The notes beneath the pieces are model-generated. The model was not told where the DNA came from, did no database searches, and saw nothing but the letters and a program-made list of their open reading frames with translations. A stretch of 64,000 nt of DNA from Fimbriimonadaceae bacterium (GTDB taxonomy: Bacteria > Armatimonadota > Fimbriimonadia > Fimbriimonadales > Fimbriimonadaceae): the NCBI GenBank assembly GCA_019187105.1, contig JABAQM010000001.1, forward strand, positions 1,922,001 through 1,986,000, given 5' to 3'. The position numbers and the translations under genes are program-made. Each line of letters begins with the position of its first letter. Positions within the stretch are counted from its first letter, which is position 1. Positions 43,382 through 50,772 of this stretch are shown piece by piece.

Positions 43382-43956
43382 TATCCTTCCGGCTGCTCGA
43401 CCGTTCCACCCAGCTTGACGACGCCGGCCGCCAGGTCTTCCTCTGCCAGCCGGAGGGCCAATAGGACGTCGTCGATTTCGGGCTTGTGCTTGGCGTCGAT
43501 ATCGCCGATCGTGGCGAGTCCCTCACCTGCTTCGCCAAGCTCATGGAGCGCGTCGTTACAGGCGGTGATGGCCGCGAGCCGACGCTCGTCCCAAGTTGCA
43601 AACTCTTTCTCGTAGGTGGAACGATCGGGCATGTCGGTGTCGATTTCGGAGACCAGGCTCCCGGCGCTATCGATTGCTTCCCGCACGGATGCGGCGACAC
43701 CCACTGCCTCGCCTCGCAGCTTGGGTTGGAGCTCCTTGACCATGGTGAGGAGCTCCTCAAGACCCTCGACCGCACTGTCGACGAGTACGAGTCCTGCACG
43801 AACCGACTCGTACTGCGCATCGAGGTCGGTTCCGATTGGCGGTGGGTTGTTGGCCGATGTCTTGGTCGGCGATGCCTTTGGTTCGTCGATGGGAGCTTGT
43901 TTGGCGCAGCCCGACGCCAGTAGGACCCCGACGATTACCAACAGGCAGCCGCGCAC
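43381..43956 (-). CDS. Lipoprotein, unknown, helical
   Basis: This 191-residue protein has a signal peptide with lipobox LLASGC (Cys17) and then a mostly helical, Glu/Asp-rich mature part. No conserved family was recognised. Its TAA overlaps the methyltransferase ATG by one base. It likely sits in the outer or inner membrane facing the periplasm. Confidence 0.75.
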   Translation of the reverse strand: MRGCLLVIVGVLLASGCAKQAPIDEPKASPTKTSANNPPPIGTDLDAQYESVRAGLVLVDSAVEGLEELLTMVKELQPKLRGEAVGVAASVREAIDSAGSLVSEIDTDMPDRSTYEKEFATWDERRLAAITACNDALHELGEAGEGLATIGDIDAKHKPEIDDVLLALRLAEEDLAAGVVKLGGTVEQPEG

Positions 43957-43990
43957 ACGAACATTATGGGGAATCGCGCAAAATCAGGGC

Positions 43991-44851
43991 ATGCTCGCCG
44001 CTCTCATCATTCTTCAAACAGTTGACCCCTATCTTCTTCCGATTGGGTCTCGAGGCGTGGTGCGGGCGGAGCCTGATGCCATTACGCGAACGGTCGACGG
44101 GGCAAAGGTCGGTATCGATCAGATCGTCCAAGCTGCAAAGGGGGTGCGATACGTTCTCGTGGGCGAGTCCCACACCAGTGCCGACCATCACAAGCTGCAG
44201 GCCCGCATCATTGACGCACTTGCCGCGTCCGGTCGAGACGTCGTTGTCGGGTTCGAGATGTTTACACGTCCAAACCAAGCCAGTCTTGCCCCGATGACGC
44301 TGGGGAAGTGGGACGACGCCACTTTCCAGCGGGAAGCCGACTGGAAGGGACAATGGGGATTCGAATACAACCTCTACAAACCGATCTTCGATATCGTTAA
44401 GCAGCGACGCCTGCCGATGGTCGCTCTAAACGTTCCGAGGGATTGGGTCCGCTCCGTCGGTAGAGGAGGCCCCGGCGCCCTAACGGCCGACCAGAAGGCA
44501 GAAATCCCCGAACTCTACCTCGGCAACCAGGAGCACCGAAGCGTGTTCAACGCGATGATGGGTGGCCATCCCCCGAGCGGGGCTGCCGGGGACAACACTT
44601 ACGCTGCCATGGTTCTTTGGGACGAAGCGATGGCGGATACCGCAATCAAGGCGATGAAATGGCGTACCGCCAATGCCGTCATGGTCATCGTTGCCGGATC
44701 CGGTCACGTAATGTACGACCAGGGGATCGGTTACCGCATCAAGCGCCATTCCGGTGAAAACACCGTATCGGTTGTCGCGATCGACGGCGGTCAATCCCGT
44801 GAAGTCAGCCGGGGCCTGGCCAACTTCGTGTATATGTCCCCCGCGAATTAG
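43991..44851 (+). CDS. ChaN-like/DUF399 putative iron or heme uptake protein
   Basis: This 286-residue protein resembles the ChaN/Tiki (DUF399) family: VGESHTSADHHKLQARII, GFEMFTRPNQ, and later GHPP, with the conserved Glu/His residues of the first motif. ChaN from Campylobacter binds heme at a dimer interface; other members are of unknown role. It begins MLAALIILQTVDPYLLP, a possible signal or anchor. The ATG at 43991 is the first in frame beyond the divergent lipoprotein gene. Confidence 0.75.
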   Translation: MLAALIILQTVDPYLLPIGSRGVVRAEPDAITRTVDGAKVGIDQIVQAAKGVRYVLVGESHTSADHHKLQARIIDALAASGRDVVVGFEMFTRPNQASLAPMTLGKWDDATFQREADWKGQWGFEYNLYKPIFDIVKQRRLPMVALNVPRDWVRSVGRGGPGALTADQKAEIPELYLGNQEHRSVFNAMMGGHPPSGAAGDNTYAAMVLWDEAMADTAIKAMKWRTANAVMVIVAGSGHVMYDQGIGYRIKRHSGENTVSVVAIDGGQSREVSRGLANFVYMSPAN

Positions 44852-44920
44852 GGCCTTCGTGCGCTCCAATCGGACGGAATTAGGCGTGAAATGCAATGTT
44901 ATGGCGTCTACTGTCATGGC

Positions 44921-44959
44921 AAAACACGACATTGTGGTGTTTTAAGGCGTAGGTAGAAT
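44921..44959 (+). promoter_or_regulatory. Hsp20 promoter with inverted-repeat operator
   Basis: AAAACAC (44921-44927), nine bases, GTGTTTT (44937-44943) is a perfect inverted repeat. A -35 TTGTGG (44932-44937) and -10 TAGAAT (44954-44959), 16 bases apart, lie within and beyond it, so a repressor on the repeat would cover the -35. The nine-base spacing recalls CIRCE, but the arms are different. Confidence 0.5.
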
Positions 44960-44993
44960 TTCCAGTGTTGGCATAACGCCAAGGAGTAGAACA

Positions 44994-45419
44994 ATGCTAT
45001 CCCGCTTGTATCCGATCGAAAGGATGAGAACTTTCGACCGATTCAACACGATGATGGAAGACTTGTTCGGCGACGGCAACGGGATGTCAAACTGGATGCC
45101 CGCCGTTGACGTGAAGGAAACCGAGAATGAGGTGCATTTTCTTTGCGACCTCCCCGGCATCGATGAAAAAGACATCGATATCGAGGTAATCGGCGACAGA
45201 CTCACGATCAGCGGCAAGCGCGAATTCAAGAAGGAGGAGAAGAAGGAAAACTTTGTGCGTATCGAACGAAGGTACGGCACGTTCCTCCGAACCTTTACCT
45301 TGGATGCTCCAGTGAAACCCGAAGACGTCAAGGCAGACTTTAAGGATGGCATCCTTTTGATTGCCGTCCCGAAGGCACCTCTGATGAAGAGGCAGAAAGT
45401 CCTGATTCATCACAAATGA
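44994..45419 (+). CDS. Hsp20/alpha-crystallin small heat-shock protein
   Basis: This 141-residue ATP-independent chaperone holds unfolding proteins. The alpha-crystallin domain spans about residues 35-130 (PAVDVKETENEVHFLCDLPG, GDRLTISGKREF, then DGILLIAVPKAP), with short N- and C-terminal arms. The C-terminal IxI-like motif is VLIHH. AAGGAG lies eight bases before the ATG. Followed by a textbook terminator. Confidence 0.95.
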   Translation: MLSRLYPIERMRTFDRFNTMMEDLFGDGNGMSNWMPAVDVKETENEVHFLCDLPGIDEKDIDIEVIGDRLTISGKREFKKEEKKENFVRIERRYGTFLRTFTLDAPVKPEDVKADFKDGILLIAVPKAPLMKRQKVLIHHK

Positions 45420-45428
45420 CGTTCGCAT

Positions 45429-45462
45429 CCGGTCCCGCTTTGAGCGGGACCGGCTTTTTTTT
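45429..45462 (+). terminator. Rho-independent terminator after hsp20
   Basis: CCGGTCCCGCT (45429-45439), TTG, AGCGGGACCGG (45443-45453) is a perfect 11-base stem with a three-base loop, followed by C and eight T (45455-45462). It lies just after the stop. Confidence 0.95.
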
Positions 45463-45506
45463 CGGGTTAGGAAGTACTCCGCAAAAGGTATCCTGAACGC
45501 TCGCGT

Positions 45507-45583
45507 CGGGGCGTGGCGCAGTTTGGTAGCGCGCTTCCATGGGGTGGAAGAGGTCGCACGTTCGAATCGTGTCGCCCCGACCA
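45507..45583 (+). tRNA. tRNA-Pro (anticodon GGG)
   Basis: CGGGGCG (45507-45513) pairs with CGCCCCG (45573-45579), followed by A and encoded CCA (45581-45583). The anticodon stem is CTTCC/GGAAG around loop ATGGGGT, giving anticodon GGG at 45541-45543. The T arm carries GTTCGAATC. All arms close. Confidence 0.96.
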
Positions 45584-45592
45584 TTTCCTTTA

Positions 45593-46387
45593 TTGGCCTC
45601 AGCGAACCGCTGGTATCTTGCAATCGTGCTCGCCGTTGCCATTGCCACCTGCTTCGTAGGCTCAAATGTGGTGGTGAGGCTGACCGTCTTTGCGGCCGCA
45701 TCCTTAAGGGAGCCCATTACTGCCATCGCCCGATCCTTTGAGCGGGCCACCGCTGACGTCAAGGTGCTTGCCAGCTTTGCGGGGTCGAACACCCTTGCTG
45801 CGCAAATTAACCATGGTGCGCCGGCCGACGTTTTTGCATCCGCATCGACGAAGAACCTGGACGAGTGCAAGATCGACCGCTCGACGCGGCGCATTTTCGC
45901 CCACAACCGTCTGCAGGTAGCCCTTCGGGCCGGGTTGAACGGGATCGCTACAATAGCAGACTTACGAAACGTGAAGCATCTGGTGGTTGCCGACAGGGCA
46001 GTACCGGCTGGAGCCTATTCGGAAGCCTTCCTTGCAAAGGCTGCGGTCCGCTATGGCCAGGGTTGGTTGACGAAGGTGCGTTCGAATATCGTCTCTCGAG
46101 AGCCTGACGTCAAGGCCGTTCTTGCTAAAGTCATCGTCGGTGAGGCCGACGGCGGCATCGTTTATGCCAGTGACATCTTGTCGGCGAAGGGCAAGGTGGC
46201 CGCGCTGGACATTCCCGACTCGGTGGCCGAGCGCATCCATTATGCAGTCGCCATGCCAGCGTCGGCGCAGAATAAGCCTATGGCAAGGCGATTTATCGAG
46301 TTTCTCTTGTCTCATCCATCCCAGCAACTACTGGCTGGGAGCGGCTTCATCCCGGTCGTCAACGCGGTAAGAAAGCCCGGGAGATAG
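45593..46387 (+). CDS. modA: Molybdate ABC transporter substrate-binding protein
   Basis: ModA captures molybdate in the periplasm. The protein has a signal-type start (LAIVLAVAIATCFVGSN) and the ModA opening VFAAASLREPITAIARSFER...VLASFAGSNTLAAQINHGAP, GAYSEAF and GIVYASDIL. The start is uncertain: TTG 45593 gives 264 residues with an Arg-containing n-region, while GTG 45626 gives 253. An ATG at 45539 lies inside the tRNA and is rejected. It is four bases from modB. Confidence 0.9.
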   Translation: MASANRWYLAIVLAVAIATCFVGSNVVVRLTVFAAASLREPITAIARSFERATADVKVLASFAGSNTLAAQINHGAPADVFASASTKNLDECKIDRSTRRIFAHNRLQVALRAGLNGIATIADLRNVKHLVVADRAVPAGAYSEAFLAKAAVRYGQGWLTKVRSNIVSREPDVKAVLAKVIVGEADGGIVYASDILSAKGKVAALDIPDSVAERIHYAVAMPASAQNKPMARRFIEFLLSHPSQQLLAGSGFIPVVNAVRKPGR

Positions 46388-46391
46388 CGCG

Positions 46392-47186
46392 TTGAGGCAA
46401 GGAGCGGCGACGTCAATTTGGGCCATTGTTGCCGCACCCCTGATCTTGCTGATTCTCGGTGCGGTGGCTGCCTTGGTTGCATCCTCTTCGCCGGATGAAA
46501 TCGCACGTCAGCTTGGCGAGCCTGCCGTGCATGACGCTCTGCTCATCAGCCTAAAAACGACGCTCATCAGCCTCGTGATCGTATTGGTGATGGGGACCGG
46601 TTTGGCACTGTTAATCGCCCAGACGCGAGGCATGTTGGCAGGAGGACTTGAGCTGGTTGCGACCTTGCCAGCGATCCTCCCACCTTCCGTGGTGGGAATT
46701 GCCCTGTTGCTGGCTTTCGGACGGCAAGGGCTGTTCGGTCGATACTTGGAGGATTGGGGGATTGCCGTTGCGTTTTCACCGATCGCGGTGGTGATGGCGC
46801 AGACGTTCGTGGCCACGCCCTTCTACGTAAGGGAGGCGGCCATCGCATTCCAAAGTGTGGATCCAGCGATCACCGATGCAGCCCGGATCGATGGCGTCAC
46901 TCCCGCCCAACTCTTCGCCAAAATCACCATGCCGATGGCGGCTCCATTCCTGGTTACGGGCGCGATCCTTGCCTGGACGCGAGCCCTGTCCGAGTTCGGG
47001 GCGACGATCTTGTTCGCCGGCAGTATGCAGGGCATTACTCAAACGCTCCCCGTAGCGATCTACTTCGGATTCGAATCGAGCCTCGAGCAGGCGAAAGCAA
47101 TAGCGATGATCCTGCTGGCAGCAGCGTGTGTCGCTCTACTTGCCGTCCGGTTCTTGCTGGCCAGGCGCTTTGCTTCGGCTCACTAG
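46392..47186 (+). CDS. modB: Molybdate ABC transporter permease
   Basis: This 264-residue inner-membrane permease has about five or six helices and the BPD EAA-type loop ARIDGVTPAQLFAKITMPMA near residue 160, which contacts the ATPase. It begins with TTG at 46392, four bases after modA. The expected ATPase gene modC is absent: the next gene, 47301, is unrelated. The ATPase must be elsewhere if the transporter works. Confidence 0.92.
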   Translation: MRQGAATSIWAIVAAPLILLILGAVAALVASSSPDEIARQLGEPAVHDALLISLKTTLISLVIVLVMGTGLALLIAQTRGMLAGGLELVATLPAILPPSVVGIALLLAFGRQGLFGRYLEDWGIAVAFSPIAVVMAQTFVATPFYVREAAIAFQSVDPAITDAARIDGVTPAQLFAKITMPMAAPFLVTGAILAWTRALSEFGATILFAGSMQGITQTLPVAIYFGFESSLEQAKAIAMILLAAACVALLAVRFLLARRFASAH

Positions 47187-47300
47187 GCCGGATATCTCTC
47201 ACATGCTGTCGTAACTTTCGAGGACCTAGGCCTAATGGCATGTATCAATCGCCATTGGGAGGCACACACTTTAGCCATGGGAGGCGGCTCCCGTATTCAA

Positions 47301-48722
47301 ATGAGCTTCATTCGCAGAACCCTGATCCTCTCCATGGCCGCATTGGCGGTTCCAGCTCTTGGCCAAGTGCAATTCTCGTTGGTTGCCACAAGCCTCCACG
47401 ATGGCGGCTTGGGAAAGAGCGACTTCGCCGAGAATATCGTCGCTGACGCGGCGGGCAATTCCTACGTCGTAGGCACCATCAACTCGAACTGGGGCGCCGG
47501 TACCGACGACATCGTGCTCTACAAGTTTGACAAGAACGGCAAGCAGGCTTGGCGTAAGACCTTCGACGGACCCTTGCACGGTCAAGACATTGGCTATGAG
47601 CTGGCCCTAGACAGCTTCGGCCACGTGATCGTGGTTGGCCGGGTGATGACGCCGAATACTCAGAGCGACTACGTGACGCTCAAATACCGTGCGTCAGACG
47701 GTGTGCTTGTCTGGTCACGTCTCTTCGATGGGATATCGAACAGTATCGACGGTGCGAGCGACGTCGCCGTCGACTCCCAAGGCAACATCTTCGTCACCGG
47801 AATGGTTTGGAACGATACCGAGTACTGGCCGAACGGCGACTACTGCACCATCGCCTATGATCCGAGCGGCAACCTCCTTTGGGAAAAGCTCTATGATGGT
47901 CCAGCGACTTACCTCGGCTTCCATGATCAGCCGATCAACATTCTTGTCGATCAGAACGGCGATGTCGTCGTGAGTGGAAACTCGCCGAATGAGCACAACA
48001 ACGACGACATCGTCACGATCAAATACGATGGGGCGACCGGCGATGAAATCTGGTTACAGCGATTCGCCTACGGCGCGAATGATTACGCCCAGGGATTGAT
48101 GATTGCATCCAACGGAGACGTGATGGTCACCGGCAACACCGAGAATCTTGGCCACAAGGTTGCGATCATCCGGTACGACGGTGTTACGGGCGCGGAACGA
48201 TGGGCCACGATCGACCGTTTCGATCACCACGGCAAGTTCTCCTCGCCTTACAGCATGGCTCTGGACGCCCAGAACAACGTCGTAACCACGCTGCAATACG
48301 ACCCCGACTTCGACGACAGCAACTTGAATGACAACATCCAGACGTCGAAGTACGACTTCGAGACGGGAAGCAGGATTTGGTCGGTGAGCTACGGAAACAG
48401 CAATACCTACGATGGGCAGAATGCCCGTACGGTCGCCGTTGATTCGCTTGGCAACGTCCTTGTCTCCGGTGCGGACCTGTTCGTTCCTCATACCAACGTT
48501 TCGTTCTGGTACTACCGGGGCGTCGATGGTCAGCTCCTCTGGAAGGACGACTTCGCGTTCAAGGATCACTCCGACGATCCCGCACGAGGCATTTTCGATC
48601 GCAACGGCAATGTTCTGGCGGCGGGAACCAACCATAACTACAACTCGGGATTCAGCGACATCTTCTTCCTCAAATACCGGCGGCTCGTTCGCCTGGGTGG
48701 GCCGAAGGAGATCGGGCTATAG
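47301..48722 (+). CDS. Secreted beta-propeller (SBBP-like repeat) protein
   Basis: This 473-residue protein has a signal peptide (FIRRTLILSMAALAVPALG) and repeats of the type ...DAAGNSYVVGTI..., VDSQGNIFVTGMVW, VDQNGDVVVSGN, IASNGDVMVTGN and VDSLGNVLVSGAD, spaced by about 50 residues, each followed by a KYD/KYR strand. This is an SBBP-type beta-propeller repeat pattern of secreted proteins in several phyla. No catalytic or sorting signal was seen. A hairpin GGGAG-GCGG-CTCCC (47279-47292) lies eight bases upstream of the start. Function unknown. Confidence 0.8.
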   Translation: MSFIRRTLILSMAALAVPALGQVQFSLVATSLHDGGLGKSDFAENIVADAAGNSYVVGTINSNWGAGTDDIVLYKFDKNGKQAWRKTFDGPLHGQDIGYELALDSFGHVIVVGRVMTPNTQSDYVTLKYRASDGVLVWSRLFDGISNSIDGASDVAVDSQGNIFVTGMVWNDTEYWPNGDYCTIAYDPSGNLLWEKLYDGPATYLGFHDQPINILVDQNGDVVVSGNSPNEHNNDDIVTIKYDGATGDEIWLQRFAYGANDYAQGLMIASNGDVMVTGNTENLGHKVAIIRYDGVTGAERWATIDRFDHHGKFSSPYSMALDAQNNVVTTLQYDPDFDDSNLNDNIQTSKYDFETGSRIWSVSYGNSNTYDGQNARTVAVDSLGNVLVSGADLFVPHTNVSFWYYRGVDGQLLWKDDFAFKDHSDDPARGIFDRNGNVLAAGTNHNYNSGFSDIFFLKYRRLVRLGGPKEIGL

Positions 48723-48731
48723 CGTCGTTCG

Positions 48732-49445
48732 TCAGACTGCGGCCGATTCGTCTGCCGCAGTCTCTCCACCGCGAGCGATCGCGATCCGGGATTTGATCTT
48801 CAGGCCGGTGGCCTTGTGCCGCAATCCGGGCGCACAGAACTGCAGGACGAACGCTTTGCGGGTTTCATCGGTTAGGTTGGCGCCGCTCTTGTGCATCAGT
48901 GTCGACCAGAAGCACACCGCAGATCCTGCCGTGACCGGCACCAGGATTCCTTGGTCAGGATCCGCGTTCGATCGGCAGGCCAACCCAAACGAGCTCTCCC
49001 AATGCGGAACCAATCCCTGTTTGTGGCTGCCTGGCATGACCGAAATGCACCCGTTCTCCGGCGTGGCATCGGTGATGGCGAGCCAAACGGTTAGGTAAGG
49101 CGATGGCTCGACGGGTCCATAGGCATCGTCCTGATGCCAAGAAAATTCCTTCTCGCCATGAGGGTGCTTGTAGACCATCTGGTTGAAGTACAGGTCGGTG
49201 TCGGGGCCCAGCAAGCATGTTGAAAGGGCGACAAACTCGCGCCGCTTGGCGAAGGAACGAATGGAAGGATCCCGCTCGGCGATCTTTTGCGAGAAGAGAA
49301 CCTCTCCTCTCCGCTGGGCGGCTCGCCTGGATTCATAGGCGATCAGATCAGCGTCCAGCTTCTGCATCTCGCTGACCTCGAACAGATCCGGCAGGACGAT
49401 AAATCCGTGGTCATTTATAAGCCGCTTCTGCGACTCGGTCAACAT
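48732..49445 (-). CDS. Phytanoyl-CoA dioxygenase-family (PhyH) protein
   Basis: This 237-residue Fe(II)/2-oxoglutarate oxygenase has the iron motif in WHQDDAYG (HxD near residue 103) and the distal His and Arg in LMHKSGANLTDETRKAFVLQ. The substrate of bacterial PhyH members is highly varied. It starts directly next to the upstream VOC gene, with no gap. It may act on a small hydrophobic or osmolyte-type molecule. Confidence 0.88.
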   Translation of the reverse strand: MLTESQKRLINDHGFIVLPDLFEVSEMQKLDADLIAYESRRAAQRRGEVLFSQKIAERDPSIRSFAKRREFVALSTCLLGPDTDLYFNQMVYKHPHGEKEFSWHQDDAYGPVEPSPYLTVWLAITDATPENGCISVMPGSHKQGLVPHWESSFGLACRSNADPDQGILVPVTAGSAVCFWSTLMHKSGANLTDETRKAFVLQFCAPGLRHKATGLKIKSRIAIARGGETAADESAAV

Positions 49446-49817
49446 CTATTCCGCCTTCGGTTGGAATAGCTCGATGACATTTCCAGAAGGGTCGGCTATG
49501 AGCGCCTGCGCCCCGCCTGGCCCCGAAATGGGCCCGTTGCGAAGGGTCGCGCCGGCAGCCCGAGCCTGTTCGATCATGCTCTCCATTTCAGAGACGATTA
49601 CGACAATCCGATTCCAGCCGTTACCCGGAAGTGGCCGGCTCCCGTCCTCGAGGATTTGGGCTGCCGAGGTGCCCGGCCCGCTCAGCCATAGCTCCATTCC
49701 GTCGCGAGTGAGGATGGCAAATGGCGGTCCCCATCGTTTCGCTAACTCGAAACCCAAAGCTTGATAGGTAGGCAACGAGGCGTCGACGTCGTCTACCAGA
49801 TACCGCACCGCTGGCAT
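49446..49817 (-). CDS. VOC/glyoxalase-family protein
   Basis: This 123-residue protein has two beta-alpha-beta units of the vicinal oxygen chelate fold: RYLVDDVDASLPTYQALGFE and NRIVVIVSEMESMIEQARAAG, ending DPSGNVIELFQP with the metal-type Glu. Members are glyoxalases, dioxygenases or resistance proteins; which is unknown. Its stop abuts the start of the PhyH gene, implying a common message. Confidence 0.87.
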   Translation of the reverse strand: MPAVRYLVDDVDASLPTYQALGFELAKRWGPPFAILTRDGMELWLSGPGTSAAQILEDGSRPLPGNGWNRIVVIVSEMESMIEQARAAGATLRNGPISGPGGAQALIADPSGNVIELFQPKAE

Positions 49818-49858
49818 GTCTCATTCTGACTGCCAGCGGGGCGGAGAGGTGCAGGGAG

Positions 49859-50638
49859 TTACCTTCGTCGCCGACGCAGCATGGCCACCACGCCAAGTCC
49901 AATCGCCGCCATCGTTGCCGGTTCCGGCACCGCCGTCATCGCCGTCCAGTCTTGGAGACCACTGTTGTAGATCATGGTCGTGGTTTGGAGGGTCGTATCG
50001 ATCAGGATGTGCTTCCCGCTCATATGGAGCCCGTAGAGCTTGCCATCCGAACCGTAATCGAGGGCTCGAAAGAAGTCCGGTGCGGTATCCATGAAGCCAA
50101 ACGAGGTCGCTCCTGAGTTGACGTCCAAGTCCCAGACCGACTTGGCAACCGAACCTTGGTTGGCCGTGTACGCTTGACCGGGCGAATAAAAGGCGAGCGA
50201 GTGGGCGATGCCATTGATGTTGTTGGCTACGGAAAGCGGAATGATCTGTCCGAAACCGCTGATCGACAGGTCCATGGCTGCCTGCATCGAGTTGGCCGAA
50301 CCGTCGGTGGCGATCGCGGTCGCCCCATCGAAGTCCATTCCCATTAGGCCATTCATCTGTGTCGGAGCTTGTCGAAGCACCGAAGCGTTCGTCGGGTTGA
50401 GTTCGTAGATCCAGCCCCGGTCGTCACCGGCATAGAGCTCACCGGTCGGGGAGAGGGCAAGGCTCTGGATGTGGCCACCGCCAACGGTTGCGATGGCGCC
50501 GATGTTGCTGACAACGCCGGTGTAGATATCGAGGAGATACAGGTCGTTGCGCAGGTCGGCAGCATAGAACTGCACGGCGGCATGGGAGGATTTGAGGAGC
50601 ATCAACGCTCCAACGGCAAACAGTGTCTTTCCTTTCAT
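49859..50638 (-). CDS. PEP-CTERM exosortase-sorted secreted protein
   Basis: This 259-residue protein has a signal peptide (start [18 protein letters not shown]) and a C-terminal PEP-CTERM signal: VPEPATMAAIGLGVVAMLRR with extra Arg at the end. An exosortase would cut and anchor it in the envelope. The middle looks like a beta-propeller: AADLRNDLYLLDIYTGVV..., LSPTGELYAGDDRG, DYGSDGKLYGLH. AAGGA precedes the ATG by nine bases. No exosortase gene is in the window. Confidence 0.88.
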   Translation of the reverse strand: MKGKTLFAVGALMLLKSSHAAVQFYAADLRNDLYLLDIYTGVVSNIGAIATVGGGHIQSLALSPTGELYAGDDRGWIYELNPTNASVLRQAPTQMNGLMGMDFDGATAIATDGSANSMQAAMDLSISGFGQIIPLSVANNINGIAHSLAFYSPGQAYTANQGSVAKSVWDLDVNSGATSFGFMDTAPDFFRALDYGSDGKLYGLHMSGKHILIDTTLQTTTMIYNSGLQDWTAMTAVPEPATMAAIGLGVVAMLRRRRR

Positions 50639-50772
50639 GTGGTATTCCTTCTCTCGCTCGGGCCGTGGTTAGCCCGGCATGGTCCTCGTTCGAGGAGATA
50701 CCAAGTGGGTGGAAGGCGATCGCACGACTGTTGCGACATCGCCGACCTGTTAGAAAAAACGGGACTTTAGAC

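Noticed and set aside
45539-45592. ATG at 45539 as modA start
   Set aside because: It is within the anticodon region of tRNA-Pro.
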